From contig NZ_AP024702.1 of NCBI RefSeq assembly GCF_037076345.1, positions 2,604,001 to 2,668,000 of the forward strand: 64,000 bases of DNA, given 5' to 3'. Numbering within the stretch: position 1 is the first letter of the stretch; the number at the start of each line of letters is the position of its first letter. The position numbers and the translations under genes were made by a program. This document shows positions 35,284 to 43,258 of this stretch, piece after piece. Below the pieces are notes generated by a model. The model worked only from the letters and a program-made list of their open reading frames with translations, did not search any database and had not been told where the DNA came from. Source of the DNA: Haloferula helveola. Lineage in GTDB: Bacteria; Verrucomicrobiota; Verrucomicrobiia; Verrucomicrobiales; Akkermansiaceae.

Positions 35284-36651
35284 TCAGACCTTTCTCAGCG
35301 CACCGGTCGAGTCGCCGAAGCGCTTCTCGTCCACTCCGAACTCCTCGAGCATCCGCAGGTAGAGGTTTGTCAGCGGGACGTCCTCGCCGAGGTCGACGTG
35401 GCGGCCCGGCTTGAAGGCTCCGCCGCCGTTGCCTGCCAGCACGATCGGAAGGTTGTCGTTGTTGTGACGGTTGCCGTCCTTGATGCAGCCGCCATAGACG
35501 ATCATCGAGTTGTGCAGCAGGCTCTTGCCGTCGACATCCTCGGTCGCCTTCATTTTGTCGAGGAAGTAGCCGAACTGCTCCATGTAGAAGCGGTCGATCT
35601 TGCCGATCATCTCCAGCTTCTGCTTGTTCCCCTGGTGGTGGGAAATGCTGTGGTGGCCGGCCGACACGCCGATCTCCTGGAAGCTCCGGTTGCTGCCCTC
35701 GTGGCTGAGCATGAAGGTCGAGATGCGGGTCGAGTCGGTCTTGAAAGCCAGCACCATCATGTCCATCAGCAGGCGCAGGTGCTCTTTGAACGAGTCCGGC
35801 TTGCCACTCGGAGCGCCGACTCCGGGATCCGGTGGCAATCCCATCGACTCGACCTTTTCGATCTGCCGTTCGATCTCGCGCACGCCGGTCAGGTACTCGT
35901 CGAGCTTCTGCTGGTCGTTCTTCCCGAGGTGCCGGTGCAGGGCCTTCGCGTCGTTCTGGATGAAGTCGAGCAACGAGCGCTTTGAGGCATAGCGCTGGCC
36001 GAGGCTGTCGGCGCGCTCCTTGGCGCTGCCGGCGCCGAACAGGCGTTCGAAGACCGAGCGCGGATTCGACTCCGGCGTCATCGGCTGGGTTTCCGAGCGC
36101 CACGAAAGATTGTACTGGTAGGCGCAGGAGTAACCCGAGTCGCACTTGCCCGACTTGCGCACTCCGGCGGTCGAGAGCTCCAGTGATGGCAAGCGGGTCA
36201 CGGCACCTGCCTTCATCGCCGCCACCTGATCGATCGAAATGCCGAGTTGGATATCCGCGCCGGCGGTCTTCCGCGCCCGGGCTCCGGTCAGGAAGGTGGC
36301 ATTGCCGCGGGCGTGGTGACCCGGGCCGTCCTTGCCGGATGTCGCGTTGACCTGCTCGAAGCCGCTGAAAACCTGGAAGTGCTCCTTCAGATGCTTCACC
36401 GGCGCGAAGGTCGAGCCCAGCTCGTAGCCGGCGCCGTTCCCTTTCGGCTGCCAGTTGGAGACGTTCACGCCGTTCGGAATGTACATGTAGGCCATCCGCA
36501 GCGGAGCGCCGCTGGCGGTGGTGGCGATCGGGCGTGATTCGAGTCCTGCAGCCAGCAGGGGCCGGAACGACTCCAACGCAGGCAGTGCCATCGAGACTCC
36601 GACTCCGCGGAGGAATCCGCGCCGTCCCATGCTTCCGATTTGCCGACTCAT
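35284..36651 (-). CDS. DUF1552 protein (Tat signal)
   Basis: 455 residues. The N-terminus has a twin-arginine signal, MGRRGFLRGVGVSMALPALE. DUF1552 landmarks are present: RMAYMYIPNGVNVSNW, QVFSGFEQVNATSGKDGPGH, HARGNATFLTGARARKTAG, SIDQVAAMK, CAYQYNLSW and LLHNSMIVYGGCIKDGNRHN. These proteins belong with the DUF1501-like superfamily and usually sit beside a DUF1592 cytochrome-like protein; here the partner is 1.3 kb to the right. The function is unknown. Folded export through Tat is expected. Confidence 0.93.
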   Translation of the reverse strand: MSRQIGSMGRRGFLRGVGVSMALPALESFRPLLAAGLESRPIATTASGAPLRMAYMYIPNGVNVSNWQPKGNGAGYELGSTFAPVKHLKEHFQVFSGFEQVNATSGKDGPGHHARGNATFLTGARARKTAGADIQLGISIDQVAAMKAGAVTRLPSLELSTAGVRKSGKCDSGYSCAYQYNLSWRSETQPMTPESNPRSVFERLFGAGSAKERADSLGQRYASKRSLLDFIQNDAKALHRHLGKNDQQKLDEYLTGVREIERQIEKVESMGLPPDPGVGAPSGKPDSFKEHLRLLMDMMVLAFKTDSTRISTFMLSHEGSNRSFQEIGVSAGHHSISHHQGNKQKLEMIGKIDRFYMEQFGYFLDKMKATEDVDGKSLLHNSMIVYGGCIKDGNRHNNDNLPIVLAGNGGGAFKPGRHVDLGEDVPLTNLYLRMLEEFGVDEKRFGDSTGALRKV

Positions 36652-37049
36652 GGGTCTCCTATACGCCCTGTGGGCCGTTTTTCACGCACAATCTCCGAAA
36701 GCCGGCCCGGCAGCACGCTGCCATGATAGGATGAACCGCGAAAGAACGCGAATCGTCGCGAAGCTTGGCGATGCCGTCCGCCTTGGGATGACCTCACCTT
36801 TCGTGCGACTTCGCGACTTTCGCGGTTGGCATCCGGGCCTCGCTCCGCGCCCCGGCCTTCGTCGATCTACCATGAACCGCACCTCTCCCGACGGGCGGAC
36901 GATTCCCCCTGATTGGCTCTTCAACTTGCCAGTCTTTAAATTTCAAGAGGGTTCGAGTGCTGAGAAATCCGCACTTCTTCTGGTTGCACGCATGGGGACT
37001 CAGCTTCTTGTTTGAATTGGGTTCCTCGCGCTGGTGAAGTAGTCTCGGC
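36652..37049. other. Gene-poor gap between DUF1552 and the orphan gene
   Basis: 398 bp containing the upstream region of the DUF1552 gene and one large intergenic hairpin repeat (36734-36827). The remainder (about 36830-37049) is less GC-rich and I see no convincing reading frame, RNA gene or terminator in it. Confidence 0.6.
36734..36827 (+). repeat. Large intergenic hairpin repeat (type AACCGCG...CGCGGTT), full copy
   Basis: AACCGCGAAAG (36734-36744) pairs with CTTTCGCGGTT (36817-36827), and TCGCGAAG (36756-36763) pairs with CTTCGCGA (36809-36816), with an 11-nt bulge on the left side. The right part and its flank (36777-36829, 53 nt) recur at 37891-37943. Same layout as the hairpin at 16890-16959 but different bases. 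Confidence 0.8.
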
Positions 37050-37607
37050 TTACTCAAGCTCGGTGCTTCTTGAGTGAAATCGGATAAGTCTCTCGAATCG
37101 ATCCGAAAACTTCCATCTTGCGGAGCCTTTGACTTTGTAGGCAGGCGGAGGACTGATTTCAAACTTCGCAAGTCCGCTTGTATAATTGACCACTAGTACA
37201 ACGCCGCGAACGGTTGTTCCAGAGGCGGTCACTTGCGTTTGCATACCCTTTGTATCGACGGACACCACGCTCATTCTCTTACCAACCTTAGGCAGTTGGT
37301 TCATTAGCCTTCGATAGTCGTCGAGATATTCGTCTCGTGCTAGCGTCCAGTTCTCTATGCTCGCAGCCTGGTTGAGGCCTCGGTCGGCATGGGAGGTCCT
37401 GTACTCTTCGAGATCACAAAAATCGTTGAGCACAAGTTGTAGGTCTCTTTCGACCAGGAATCGGAATAGACGCTTGTATAGACCCGCAAGCTCCGGATCA
37501 ACCTGCTCCCGGGCGGTCTCGAAGGGATCCGGCCCAGGTTTTCCGGTGACTTCTGACATCAGCATCGAAGAAGCCAGGACGAGGAGGAGGCGGATGGTGG
37601 CAATCAT
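37050..37607 (-). CDS. Orphan secreted protein in AT-richer DNA
   Basis: 185 residues with a signal peptide (MIATIRLLLVLASSMLMSEVTG). The body is partly helical (LAGLYKRLFRFLVERDLQLVLND, WTLARDEYLDDYRRLMNQLP) followed by a beta-rich part (VVSVDTKGMQTQVTASGTTV). The DNA is visibly less GC-rich than neighbouring genes, which suggests acquisition from elsewhere. It splits the DUF1592/DUF1552 pair and has hairpin repeats on both sides. The family is not recognised. Confidence 0.65.
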   Translation of the reverse strand: MIATIRLLLVLASSMLMSEVTGKPGPDPFETAREQVDPELAGLYKRLFRFLVERDLQLVLNDFCDLEEYRTSHADRGLNQAASIENWTLARDEYLDDYRRLMNQLPKVGKRMSVVSVDTKGMQTQVTASGTTVRGVVLVVNYTSGLAKFEISPPPAYKVKGSARWKFSDRFERLIRFHSRSTELE

Positions 37608-37953
37608 CTGGTTATGTCGACCAGTGTATCATGTGAATCGTGACAAAGCAGGCAGCTTATTCAGCAGCGCCGTTGCCGCAAGAGCCCCAGCGAGAAACGA
37701 CGGCGATCTTCCCTTGCCTCGCGGGAAAGTTAGATGTGGTCTCTTCGGAGCGGGAGCAAGTCCGCCGGGGCTGCCGACTCATCACGGGATCGGCCCTGCT
37801 GTCGCTCGTGTCTCGGCATCAGCAGGAGCAGGTCACCTTCGTCGAAGTGCGGCATCCGGCTCGCCTTGCCCACCGGATTGCCATCGGCCATCCGCCTTCG
37901 AGACCTTCACCTTTTCGCGCCCTTTCGCGATTTTCGCGGTTGGAAACCGATCG
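37608..37953. other. Gap between orphan gene and DUF1592 gene
   Basis: 346 bp that hold the upstream region of the orphan gene and the partial hairpin repeat at 37891-37943. One short open frame crosses the region on the plus strand but has no domain, signal peptide or sensible start, so I did not call it. Confidence 0.55.
37891..37943 (+). repeat. Partial copy of the AACCGCG hairpin repeat
   Basis: 53 nt matching 36777-36829 in the same orientation, both beginning TCCGCCTT and ending TTTCGCGGTTGG with a TTTCGCG core, but differing at many positions between. The left arm of the stem is missing here, so the hairpin is degenerate. Confidence 0.65.
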
Positions 37954-40266
37954 CTATTCCGCGCCACGGCGCCTCTGGAACGGCGCGCTTTCGATGATGC
38001 CGACGAGCAATTCCTTGAGGCTGCCGTCGTGGGTTTCCATGCGGTCGACGAGCTGGTCGATGGTGGTCGCATCGTAGTACTCGACACCGCGACCGATGGC
38101 ATACGTAAGCATCTTTTCCGCAAGGCAGCGGTAGAAGTCGTCCCGGCGTTTGCCAGCGAGGATCTCCTTGAGTTCGGCGACGTTCGCGAACTTCTCTCCG
38201 GTGATCAGCTCACCGCCCGCATCGATCGGCTTGCCGTTCTCCTCGCGACGGAACTGGCCGAGCGCGTTGAAGTTCTCAAGCCCCAGCCCGATCGGATCCA
38301 TGCGCGCGTGGCAACCGCGGCAGTCCGGCTTGTCGCGGTGGATCTGCATCATTTCGCGCATCGTGTTCTTGCCCTCTCCCGACTCCTTGCCTTCCTCAAG
38401 CTCCGGGACGCCGGGCGGGGCCGGTGGCGCCGGCGTGCCGAGCAGGTTGTCGAGGACGAACAATCCGCGCTTCACCGGCGAGGTGCGCGTGGGGTTCGAG
38501 CTGACAATCAGATACGACCCGTGCGTCAGCACTCCGCCGCGCTCGGGGTGCTCGGTGAGGTCGACCGGCACGAACTTGTCTCCCTCGACGCCCGCGATCC
38601 CGTAGTAATCCGCGAGTCGTTCGTTGAGAAACGTGTACCTCGCCGAAATGAGTTCCTCGGCCGGCCGTTCCTCGCGCAGGACGAAGTCGAAAAGCATCTC
38701 GGTCTCGCGGCGCATCGCTTCCCGCAGGCGGACGTCGAACACGAGCGATGCCTCCCGTTTCGACTTCAACCCGAGAATCTCCTGGGCCTGCACCGGCAGG
38801 GTTTCGAGGTCGCGCGTCTGCAGCCACTGGCCGACGAAATTCTCCACCAGCCGGTCCGAGCGCGGGTCGGCCAGCATGCGGTCGATCTGGGCGTGCAGTT
38901 GTTTGCGGAGCTGCTTGTTGAAGGCGAGGCTCAGAAGCTCGTCATCGGGCACCGAGCTCCAGAGGAAAAACGACAGCCGCGACGCCAGCGCGTACTCGTC
39001 GAGCAGGACGACCTTGCCCGGGTTGTTCGGTTCCGGCTGGATCTCCACCCGGAACAGGAACCGCGGGGAGCATAGGCAGGTGGTGATCGCGGCGCGGATG
39101 CCGTCCTCAAACGACTTGCCCGGCAGGCGGTCGACCTCCTTCACGATTCCGACCAGCCGCTCGATCGTCGAGCCGTCGAGCGGACGGCGGAAGGCACGGC
39201 TGACGAAGCTCCGCATGATCTTCCGCGCGTAGTTCTCGCGTGCCTTGTCGTCCTCCGGCGCGGGTCCGTCGACGAAGATCATCTGGTAGCCCTTCGCATA
39301 CTCCCGCTGCTTTCCGCCGAGCGGCCCCTGGACGATCACGCGCTGCAGTGTCAGCGCCAGCTCCTCCTCGTCCGGTCCCGGCTCCTTGACCGGTGAAAGC
39401 TCGACCTCGATCGCCTGTTTGCCCTTTTTCAACGGCACCCGCCCGCGCATCTGGATCACCTTGCTCTGGTCCCAGCCGAGCACCTCTTCACCGAGCTGCT
39501 TCTCGCCGCAGCGCACCTTCAGCTTCGCCTCATGGCCGGTCGCTTCGGTCGCGCCGTGGGTCGCGTATTCGACCGTGATCTGGTAGTCGCCCGGCCACTT
39601 GACGGGGACTTCCGCACGCACGGTCTGCTTCTTCCGAAAAGGCATCCAGCCGGCGTCGCCACCCTTGAACTCGCTGCCGGAGATGTCGGTGCGCGGCACT
39701 TGCGCCGCAGCGCCCTTCGGCAGGGCGAGGTCCACGACCTGCTCGGCGGCCGCGATGTACTTTTCCATCAGCAGCGGGGAAATCGACAGCACGTCCCCGA
39801 TGTTGTCGAAGCCGTAGCCGGTGTCGTCGGGCGGAAACACGTCCTCGGCCTGGAACTCGACGCCGAGCAGGTCGAACACGGCGTAGCGGTACTCCGTGCG
39901 GTTCAGCCGCCGGATCGTCACCCGGCCGGGGTCGGGATTTTCCGGATCCAGCTTGAACACGTCCGTCTGGATCCAGTTGAGCAGGGTATCCTTCTCCTTC
40001 TGGGTGAGCTGGTCTTCGTCCGAAGGCGGCATGATCTGGCTGCGGACATTCTGCCAGATGTGCATCCAGTGCTCGCGGTCATCGAGGTGCTTGGAAAGGT
40101 CCCCAAACTCATCCATCGAGAACTTTCCCTTCGATGAGCCGTCGCCGTGGCAGCCGTAGCAGTAGAACTCAAGAATCGGCAGGATATCCTTCCGATACGT
40201 CTCTTCCGGCGAGGCGGCCACGGGCGCCGCCAGCAGCACCAGTCCCGGCCACAGCTTGAGCATCAT
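37954..40266 (-). CDS. DUF1592-type cytochrome-like protein (PSD1 family)
   Basis: 770 residues from the first of two ATGs at 40266, with a signal peptide (MMLKLWPGLVLLAAPVAA). Near the N-terminus is a CxxCH haem-binding motif, CYGCHGDG, in a Planctomycete-cytochrome-like domain (ILPILEFYCYGCHGDG, SQIMPPSDEDQLTQKEK). It continues with RRLNRTEYRYAVFDLLGV (DUF1587), FVSRAFRRPLDG (DUF1592), QTRDLETLPVQAQEIL and, near the end, RDKPDCRGCHARMDPIGLGL (DUF1588) and MLTYAIGRGVEYYDATTIDQ (DUF1585). The second CxxCH (CRGCH) is near the C-terminus. It is the usual partner of a DUF1552 protein. The role is unknown. Confidence 0.93.
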   Translation of the reverse strand: MMLKLWPGLVLLAAPVAASPEETYRKDILPILEFYCYGCHGDGSSKGKFSMDEFGDLSKHLDDREHWMHIWQNVRSQIMPPSDEDQLTQKEKDTLLNWIQTDVFKLDPENPDPGRVTIRRLNRTEYRYAVFDLLGVEFQAEDVFPPDDTGYGFDNIGDVLSISPLLMEKYIAAAEQVVDLALPKGAAAQVPRTDISGSEFKGGDAGWMPFRKKQTVRAEVPVKWPGDYQITVEYATHGATEATGHEAKLKVRCGEKQLGEEVLGWDQSKVIQMRGRVPLKKGKQAIEVELSPVKEPGPDEEELALTLQRVIVQGPLGGKQREYAKGYQMIFVDGPAPEDDKARENYARKIMRSFVSRAFRRPLDGSTIERLVGIVKEVDRLPGKSFEDGIRAAITTCLCSPRFLFRVEIQPEPNNPGKVVLLDEYALASRLSFFLWSSVPDDELLSLAFNKQLRKQLHAQIDRMLADPRSDRLVENFVGQWLQTRDLETLPVQAQEILGLKSKREASLVFDVRLREAMRRETEMLFDFVLREERPAEELISARYTFLNERLADYYGIAGVEGDKFVPVDLTEHPERGGVLTHGSYLIVSSNPTRTSPVKRGLFVLDNLLGTPAPPAPPGVPELEEGKESGEGKNTMREMMQIHRDKPDCRGCHARMDPIGLGLENFNALGQFRREENGKPIDAGGELITGEKFANVAELKEILAGKRRDDFYRCLAEKMLTYAIGRGVEYYDATTIDQLVDRMETHDGSLKELLVGIIESAPFQRRRGAE

Positions 40267-40332
40267 GGAACCTACTTCATTAATTGCCGATCCTGTCGCA
40301 AAAATCCGCATGCACGAACCGGCTTGCCTGAA

Positions 40333-41346
40333 TCACGGCGTGATCCGGTAGGTGTCGGACTTGGCGTAGAGTGAGATCGAATGATGGTCTTTCTTGAATT
40401 GCTGGGCAGTCTCCTCGGTGATCGCGGTGTCCATCAGCGTAAGCCGCCTCAACTTCGGAAGTTCGCCGAGCATCGGGAAGCTCTGGTCGGTCATCCCGAC
40501 TCCCCAAAGCTCGAGACTCACGAGGTTCTCGAGCTTGGACAGCTGCGAAAGCCCGGCGTCGCTGATCGTCATGGATCCGGCGCCTTCCGCGGCTTTGGCG
40601 CCGGCGTCCGGCGTCGGTGCCTCGCCCGCTTCGCCTTCCGGCTTGGCGGCGCCCGGCTCGATCCGGGCTCCGATCGTGAGCTCCATCAATCCGGTCAGCC
40701 CGGCGACCGTCCGCATCCCCTCATCCGAAATCTCGCCACCGCCGACGTGCAGCACCTTCAGATCGGTCAGCCCCTCGAGCAGTTTGAGGTCGGCATCGGT
40801 CGTGGGGGTCGTGCTGAAGTTCACGGTGAGCGGGTCCTGTGTCACGACCGCCTTGGCTTGGGTCAGTTTGGCGAGCTTCTGCTTCTGGGCGGACTCTTCC
40901 GCCATCGCAGCCTCTTCCGCCTTCGCTGCCGCGTCCGCTGCGGCGGTCGCCCGGCGTTCCTTCGCCTTGTTGTTCGCCTGGTAAACGAAGATGCCCGCTC
41001 CGCCGCCGAGCACGACGACCACCGCGAGGATGGCGATGATCGGGCCGGACGATGACGGCTGGGCAACCTTGATCCCGGGCTTGGGCATCGTGCCCGGCTG
41101 GGTGGCACCGCCGGGCGTGACCATGCCTGTGACCGCTCCGCGTGGCGGCGCCGGGGGTGCCGGCGGAGGAAGGGGCGCGCGGGATGGCGCGATGTCGAAT
41201 ACGGCCGACAGCGGCACCCACTCCTCTCCGTCCTCGGGCATGACCATGGTGTCGGCCGTCAGTTGGCCGGACTGCAGCATGCTTCCGATTTCCTCGACGG
41301 GAAATGGTCCCTGCGTTTCTTCGCCGATCGCGACCCAGTAGTTCAT
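40333..41346 (-). CDS. GYF-2 and leucine-rich-repeat membrane protein
   Basis: 337 residues from the ATG at 41346. Residues 1-55 (NYWVAIGEETQGPFPVEEIG and EEWVPLSAVFD) are a GYF_2 domain. A proline-rich stretch follows, then one membrane helix near 104-122 (PIIAILAVVVVLGGGAGIFVY) and an alanine/lysine-rich segment. The C-terminal half is leucine-rich-repeat-like: LKLLEGLTDLKVLHVGGGEIS, GLTGLMELTIGARI, LENLVSLELWGVGM and LPKLRRLTLMDTAI. The cytoplasmic GYF and outside LRR suggest a signalling or scaffold protein. It is divergent from the DUF900-type lipoprotein gene across 103 bp. Confidence 0.8.
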   Translation of the reverse strand: MNYWVAIGEETQGPFPVEEIGSMLQSGQLTADTMVMPEDGEEWVPLSAVFDIAPSRAPLPPPAPPAPPRGAVTGMVTPGGATQPGTMPKPGIKVAQPSSSGPIIAILAVVVVLGGGAGIFVYQANNKAKERRATAAADAAAKAEEAAMAEESAQKQKLAKLTQAKAVVTQDPLTVNFSTTPTTDADLKLLEGLTDLKVLHVGGGEISDEGMRTVAGLTGLMELTIGARIEPGAAKPEGEAGEAPTPDAGAKAAEGAGSMTISDAGLSQLSKLENLVSLELWGVGMTDQSFPMLGELPKLRRLTLMDTAITEETAQQFKKDHHSISLYAKSDTYRITP

Positions 41347-41449
41347 GTTCCGAGACTGCCAAATCGCCCGCTTTCCGGGAAAGCCTATTCCCGTTGCCCA
41401 AATCGCCGGATGGCTTGCCAAGGTCGGGCCGCTGGGATTGGAGTGGATC

Positions 41450-42664
41450 ATGCAATACCTCGCGATCCTCGCGTTTGCCGTGCTGGGCCTTGTTTCGTGC
41501 TCCACGCTTCCGGGAAACCAGACCGCACTGATCCGTTCGCCCGAGGTCGTCTCGCTCGCCCGGGAGGAGTTCGGCTACAAGCCGCTCGACCGTATTGAGA
41601 TCGCCTACGCCACGGATCGCGAGAAACCCGCTGGCGGCGGCACGTCCGGCGACTACGAAGACCAGCGCGGCCTGCGGGTGTGGCTGGGCTTCGCGGACCT
41701 CGAGGTGAAGAACCGCGAGAAGTCCGGCCGGATCCAGCTCAACCAGGTTCGCGAATCCGGGGTGCTCCATGCGTCGGTCGGCGCGTGGGACCTGCCGGCT
41801 TCGAAGGAGGAAATGGCGGGCGAAGCCGAGTTCTTCCGCCATCTGAACCGCAAGCTCGATGCGACGAAAAAGGGCGACCTCGTCATCTACATTTCGGGCT
41901 TCCGCATGCCCTTTTCCGACCCGCTGCTGGTGTCCGGACAGTTCTCTTCTCTGGCGGCGGACAACGTCGTCTTCATGGGCTACAGCTGGCCGACCACTCC
42001 CACGCTGACCTCCTACTTCCGCGACATCGAGACGGCCGAGTATTCGTCCCGCAACCTCCGCCTGCTGCTCAGGCAGCTCGCGGCCAAGAGCAGTGCCCGC
42101 AGAATCCACATCTTCGCCTACAGCGCCGGCACCCGGCTGGCGGCCCGCACGCTGCAGGAGATCAATCTCGAAACCCGCAGCGACTCGGCCGCACGGCAAC
42201 GCTACCGGTTGGGCCAGGTAGCGCTGGTTTCCTCCGACATGGACCGCCAGCTCTTCGGGTCTTTCCTCGCCGACGACATCACGCGCGCCTGCGAGCGGTT
42301 GCTGGTGTACCGCTCCGGGAAAGATGGCATCCTCGGGCTGTCCGGCTGGTTGTTCAGCCGGGGCCGGCTCGGCCATGTGCCGAAAGACGAAGCCTATCCG
42401 CCGCACCGCCGGGATTACCTCCGGAAACTCGACAAGCTCGACGTGGTGGATGTCAGCGATGCGCCATTCGCGGGATCGTACGGGGGCCACTTCTACTTCT
42501 TCCAGAGCCCTTGGGTGAGTAGCGACCTGTTGCTGAGCTTTGTCTCCGACCTGAGACCCGGCAGTCGCGGGCTGGTGCGCGATGACCAGAGCTTCGCGTG
42601 GAAGTTTCCCGCCGACTATCCGGAGCGCCTCGAGGCTATCGCCCGGGAGCGCAAAAAGCGGTAG
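41450..42664 (+). CDS. DUF900-type alpha/beta-hydrolase lipoprotein
   Basis: 404 residues from the ATG at 41450. MQYLAILAFAVLGLVSCSTL contains a lipobox (LVSC). The hydrolase part reads YATDREKPAGGG, LVIYISGFRMPFSDPLL, VVFMGYSWPTTPTLTSYFRD (the GYSWPT piece is typical of DUF900), HIFAYSAGTRLAARTLQEI with the likely nucleophile Ser in YSAGTR, and GQVALVSSDMDRQLF. DUF900 proteins are alpha/beta hydrolases of unknown substrate. The protein is likely surface- or periplasm-anchored. It starts a plus-strand run with the BLUF and sulfatase genes. Confidence 0.82.
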   Translation: MQYLAILAFAVLGLVSCSTLPGNQTALIRSPEVVSLAREEFGYKPLDRIEIAYATDREKPAGGGTSGDYEDQRGLRVWLGFADLEVKNREKSGRIQLNQVRESGVLHASVGAWDLPASKEEMAGEAEFFRHLNRKLDATKKGDLVIYISGFRMPFSDPLLVSGQFSSLAADNVVFMGYSWPTTPTLTSYFRDIETAEYSSRNLRLLLRQLAAKSSARRIHIFAYSAGTRLAARTLQEINLETRSDSAARQRYRLGQVALVSSDMDRQLFGSFLADDITRACERLLVYRSGKDGILGLSGWLFSRGRLGHVPKDEAYPPHRRDYLRKLDKLDVVDVSDAPFAGSYGGHFYFFQSPWVSSDLLLSFVSDLRPGSRGLVRDDQSFAWKFPADYPERLEAIARERKKR

Positions 42665-42739
42665 CGGTGGCGCGGATCGGAGATTGGATTGACTCGGAAT
42701 GCGAATCGCCCGTTAGATCAGTGGAGCAAAGCATTGGCC

Positions 42740-43222
42740 ATGTCCGAGAACTCGTCCACTTCCGGCAACGAACCAACCTGCCGGCTCATTTACAAGAGCC
42801 AGACTTCGTGGGATCTGTTGTCCAACGAGACGCTGCTCGAGCTCGCGAAAACCAGTGCCGAGCGAAACGATGCCAGGGGGATCACCGGCCTGCTGCTACT
42901 TTCGGGCGAATCGTTCCTCCAGGTGCTGGAAGGCCCCTCCGGCGAGGTCAACGACCTCTACCTGCGCATTTCGCGCGACGACCGCCATGGTAAGCTCCGG
43001 CTGCTGATCTTCGAGCCGATCGTTCGCCGGACCTTCGAAGACTGGGCGATGCACGTTGTGGATCTCGACGAGCTGCCGATGGCGCAGCGCGATTTCCTGA
43101 GGGCGAAGTATCCGGTCGAGGATGACTCGATCACGATTCCCGACGACGACCGGCTGGCCATCGCGCTGTTGCTCGACGCGCGGCAGCTCACGCTTTCCGA
43201 GACCGACCGGTCTTCGAGTTAG
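42740..43222 (+). CDS. Short BLUF-domain blue-light receptor
   Basis: 160 residues from the ATG at 42740. The BLUF fold is clear: RLIYKSQTSWDLLSNETLLE (Tyr near the start of strand 1), SAERNDARGITGLLLLSG (Asn of the flavin site) and ESFLQVLEGPSGEVNDLYLR (the key Gln in FLQVLEG), then RDDRHGKLRLLIFEPI. FAD should bind here and blue light would change the hydrogen bonds of Tyr and Gln. Length is that of a short BLUF protein with no fused output domain. A short C-terminal helix (FLRAKYPVEDDSITIPDDDR) could be the output. It lies between a hydrolase and a sulfatase gene; whether light controls either is unknown. Confidence 0.92.
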   Translation: MSENSSTSGNEPTCRLIYKSQTSWDLLSNETLLELAKTSAERNDARGITGLLLLSGESFLQVLEGPSGEVNDLYLRISRDDRHGKLRLLIFEPIVRRTFEDWAMHVVDLDELPMAQRDFLRAKYPVEDDSITIPDDDRLAIALLLDARQLTLSETDRSSS

Positions 43223-43258
43223 TTCGGAGCCGCGGCGGACGTATGGGAGGCGATCCTC

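Noticed and set aside
37640-38077. Possible small plus-strand gene in the gap at 37.6-38.1 kb
   Set aside because: No signal peptide, domain or ribosome site, and it runs into the antisense of the DUF1592 gene.
37357-39075. 572-residue plus-strand open frame
   Set aside because: Antisense to the DUF1592 gene and spans the gap; no recognisable domain.
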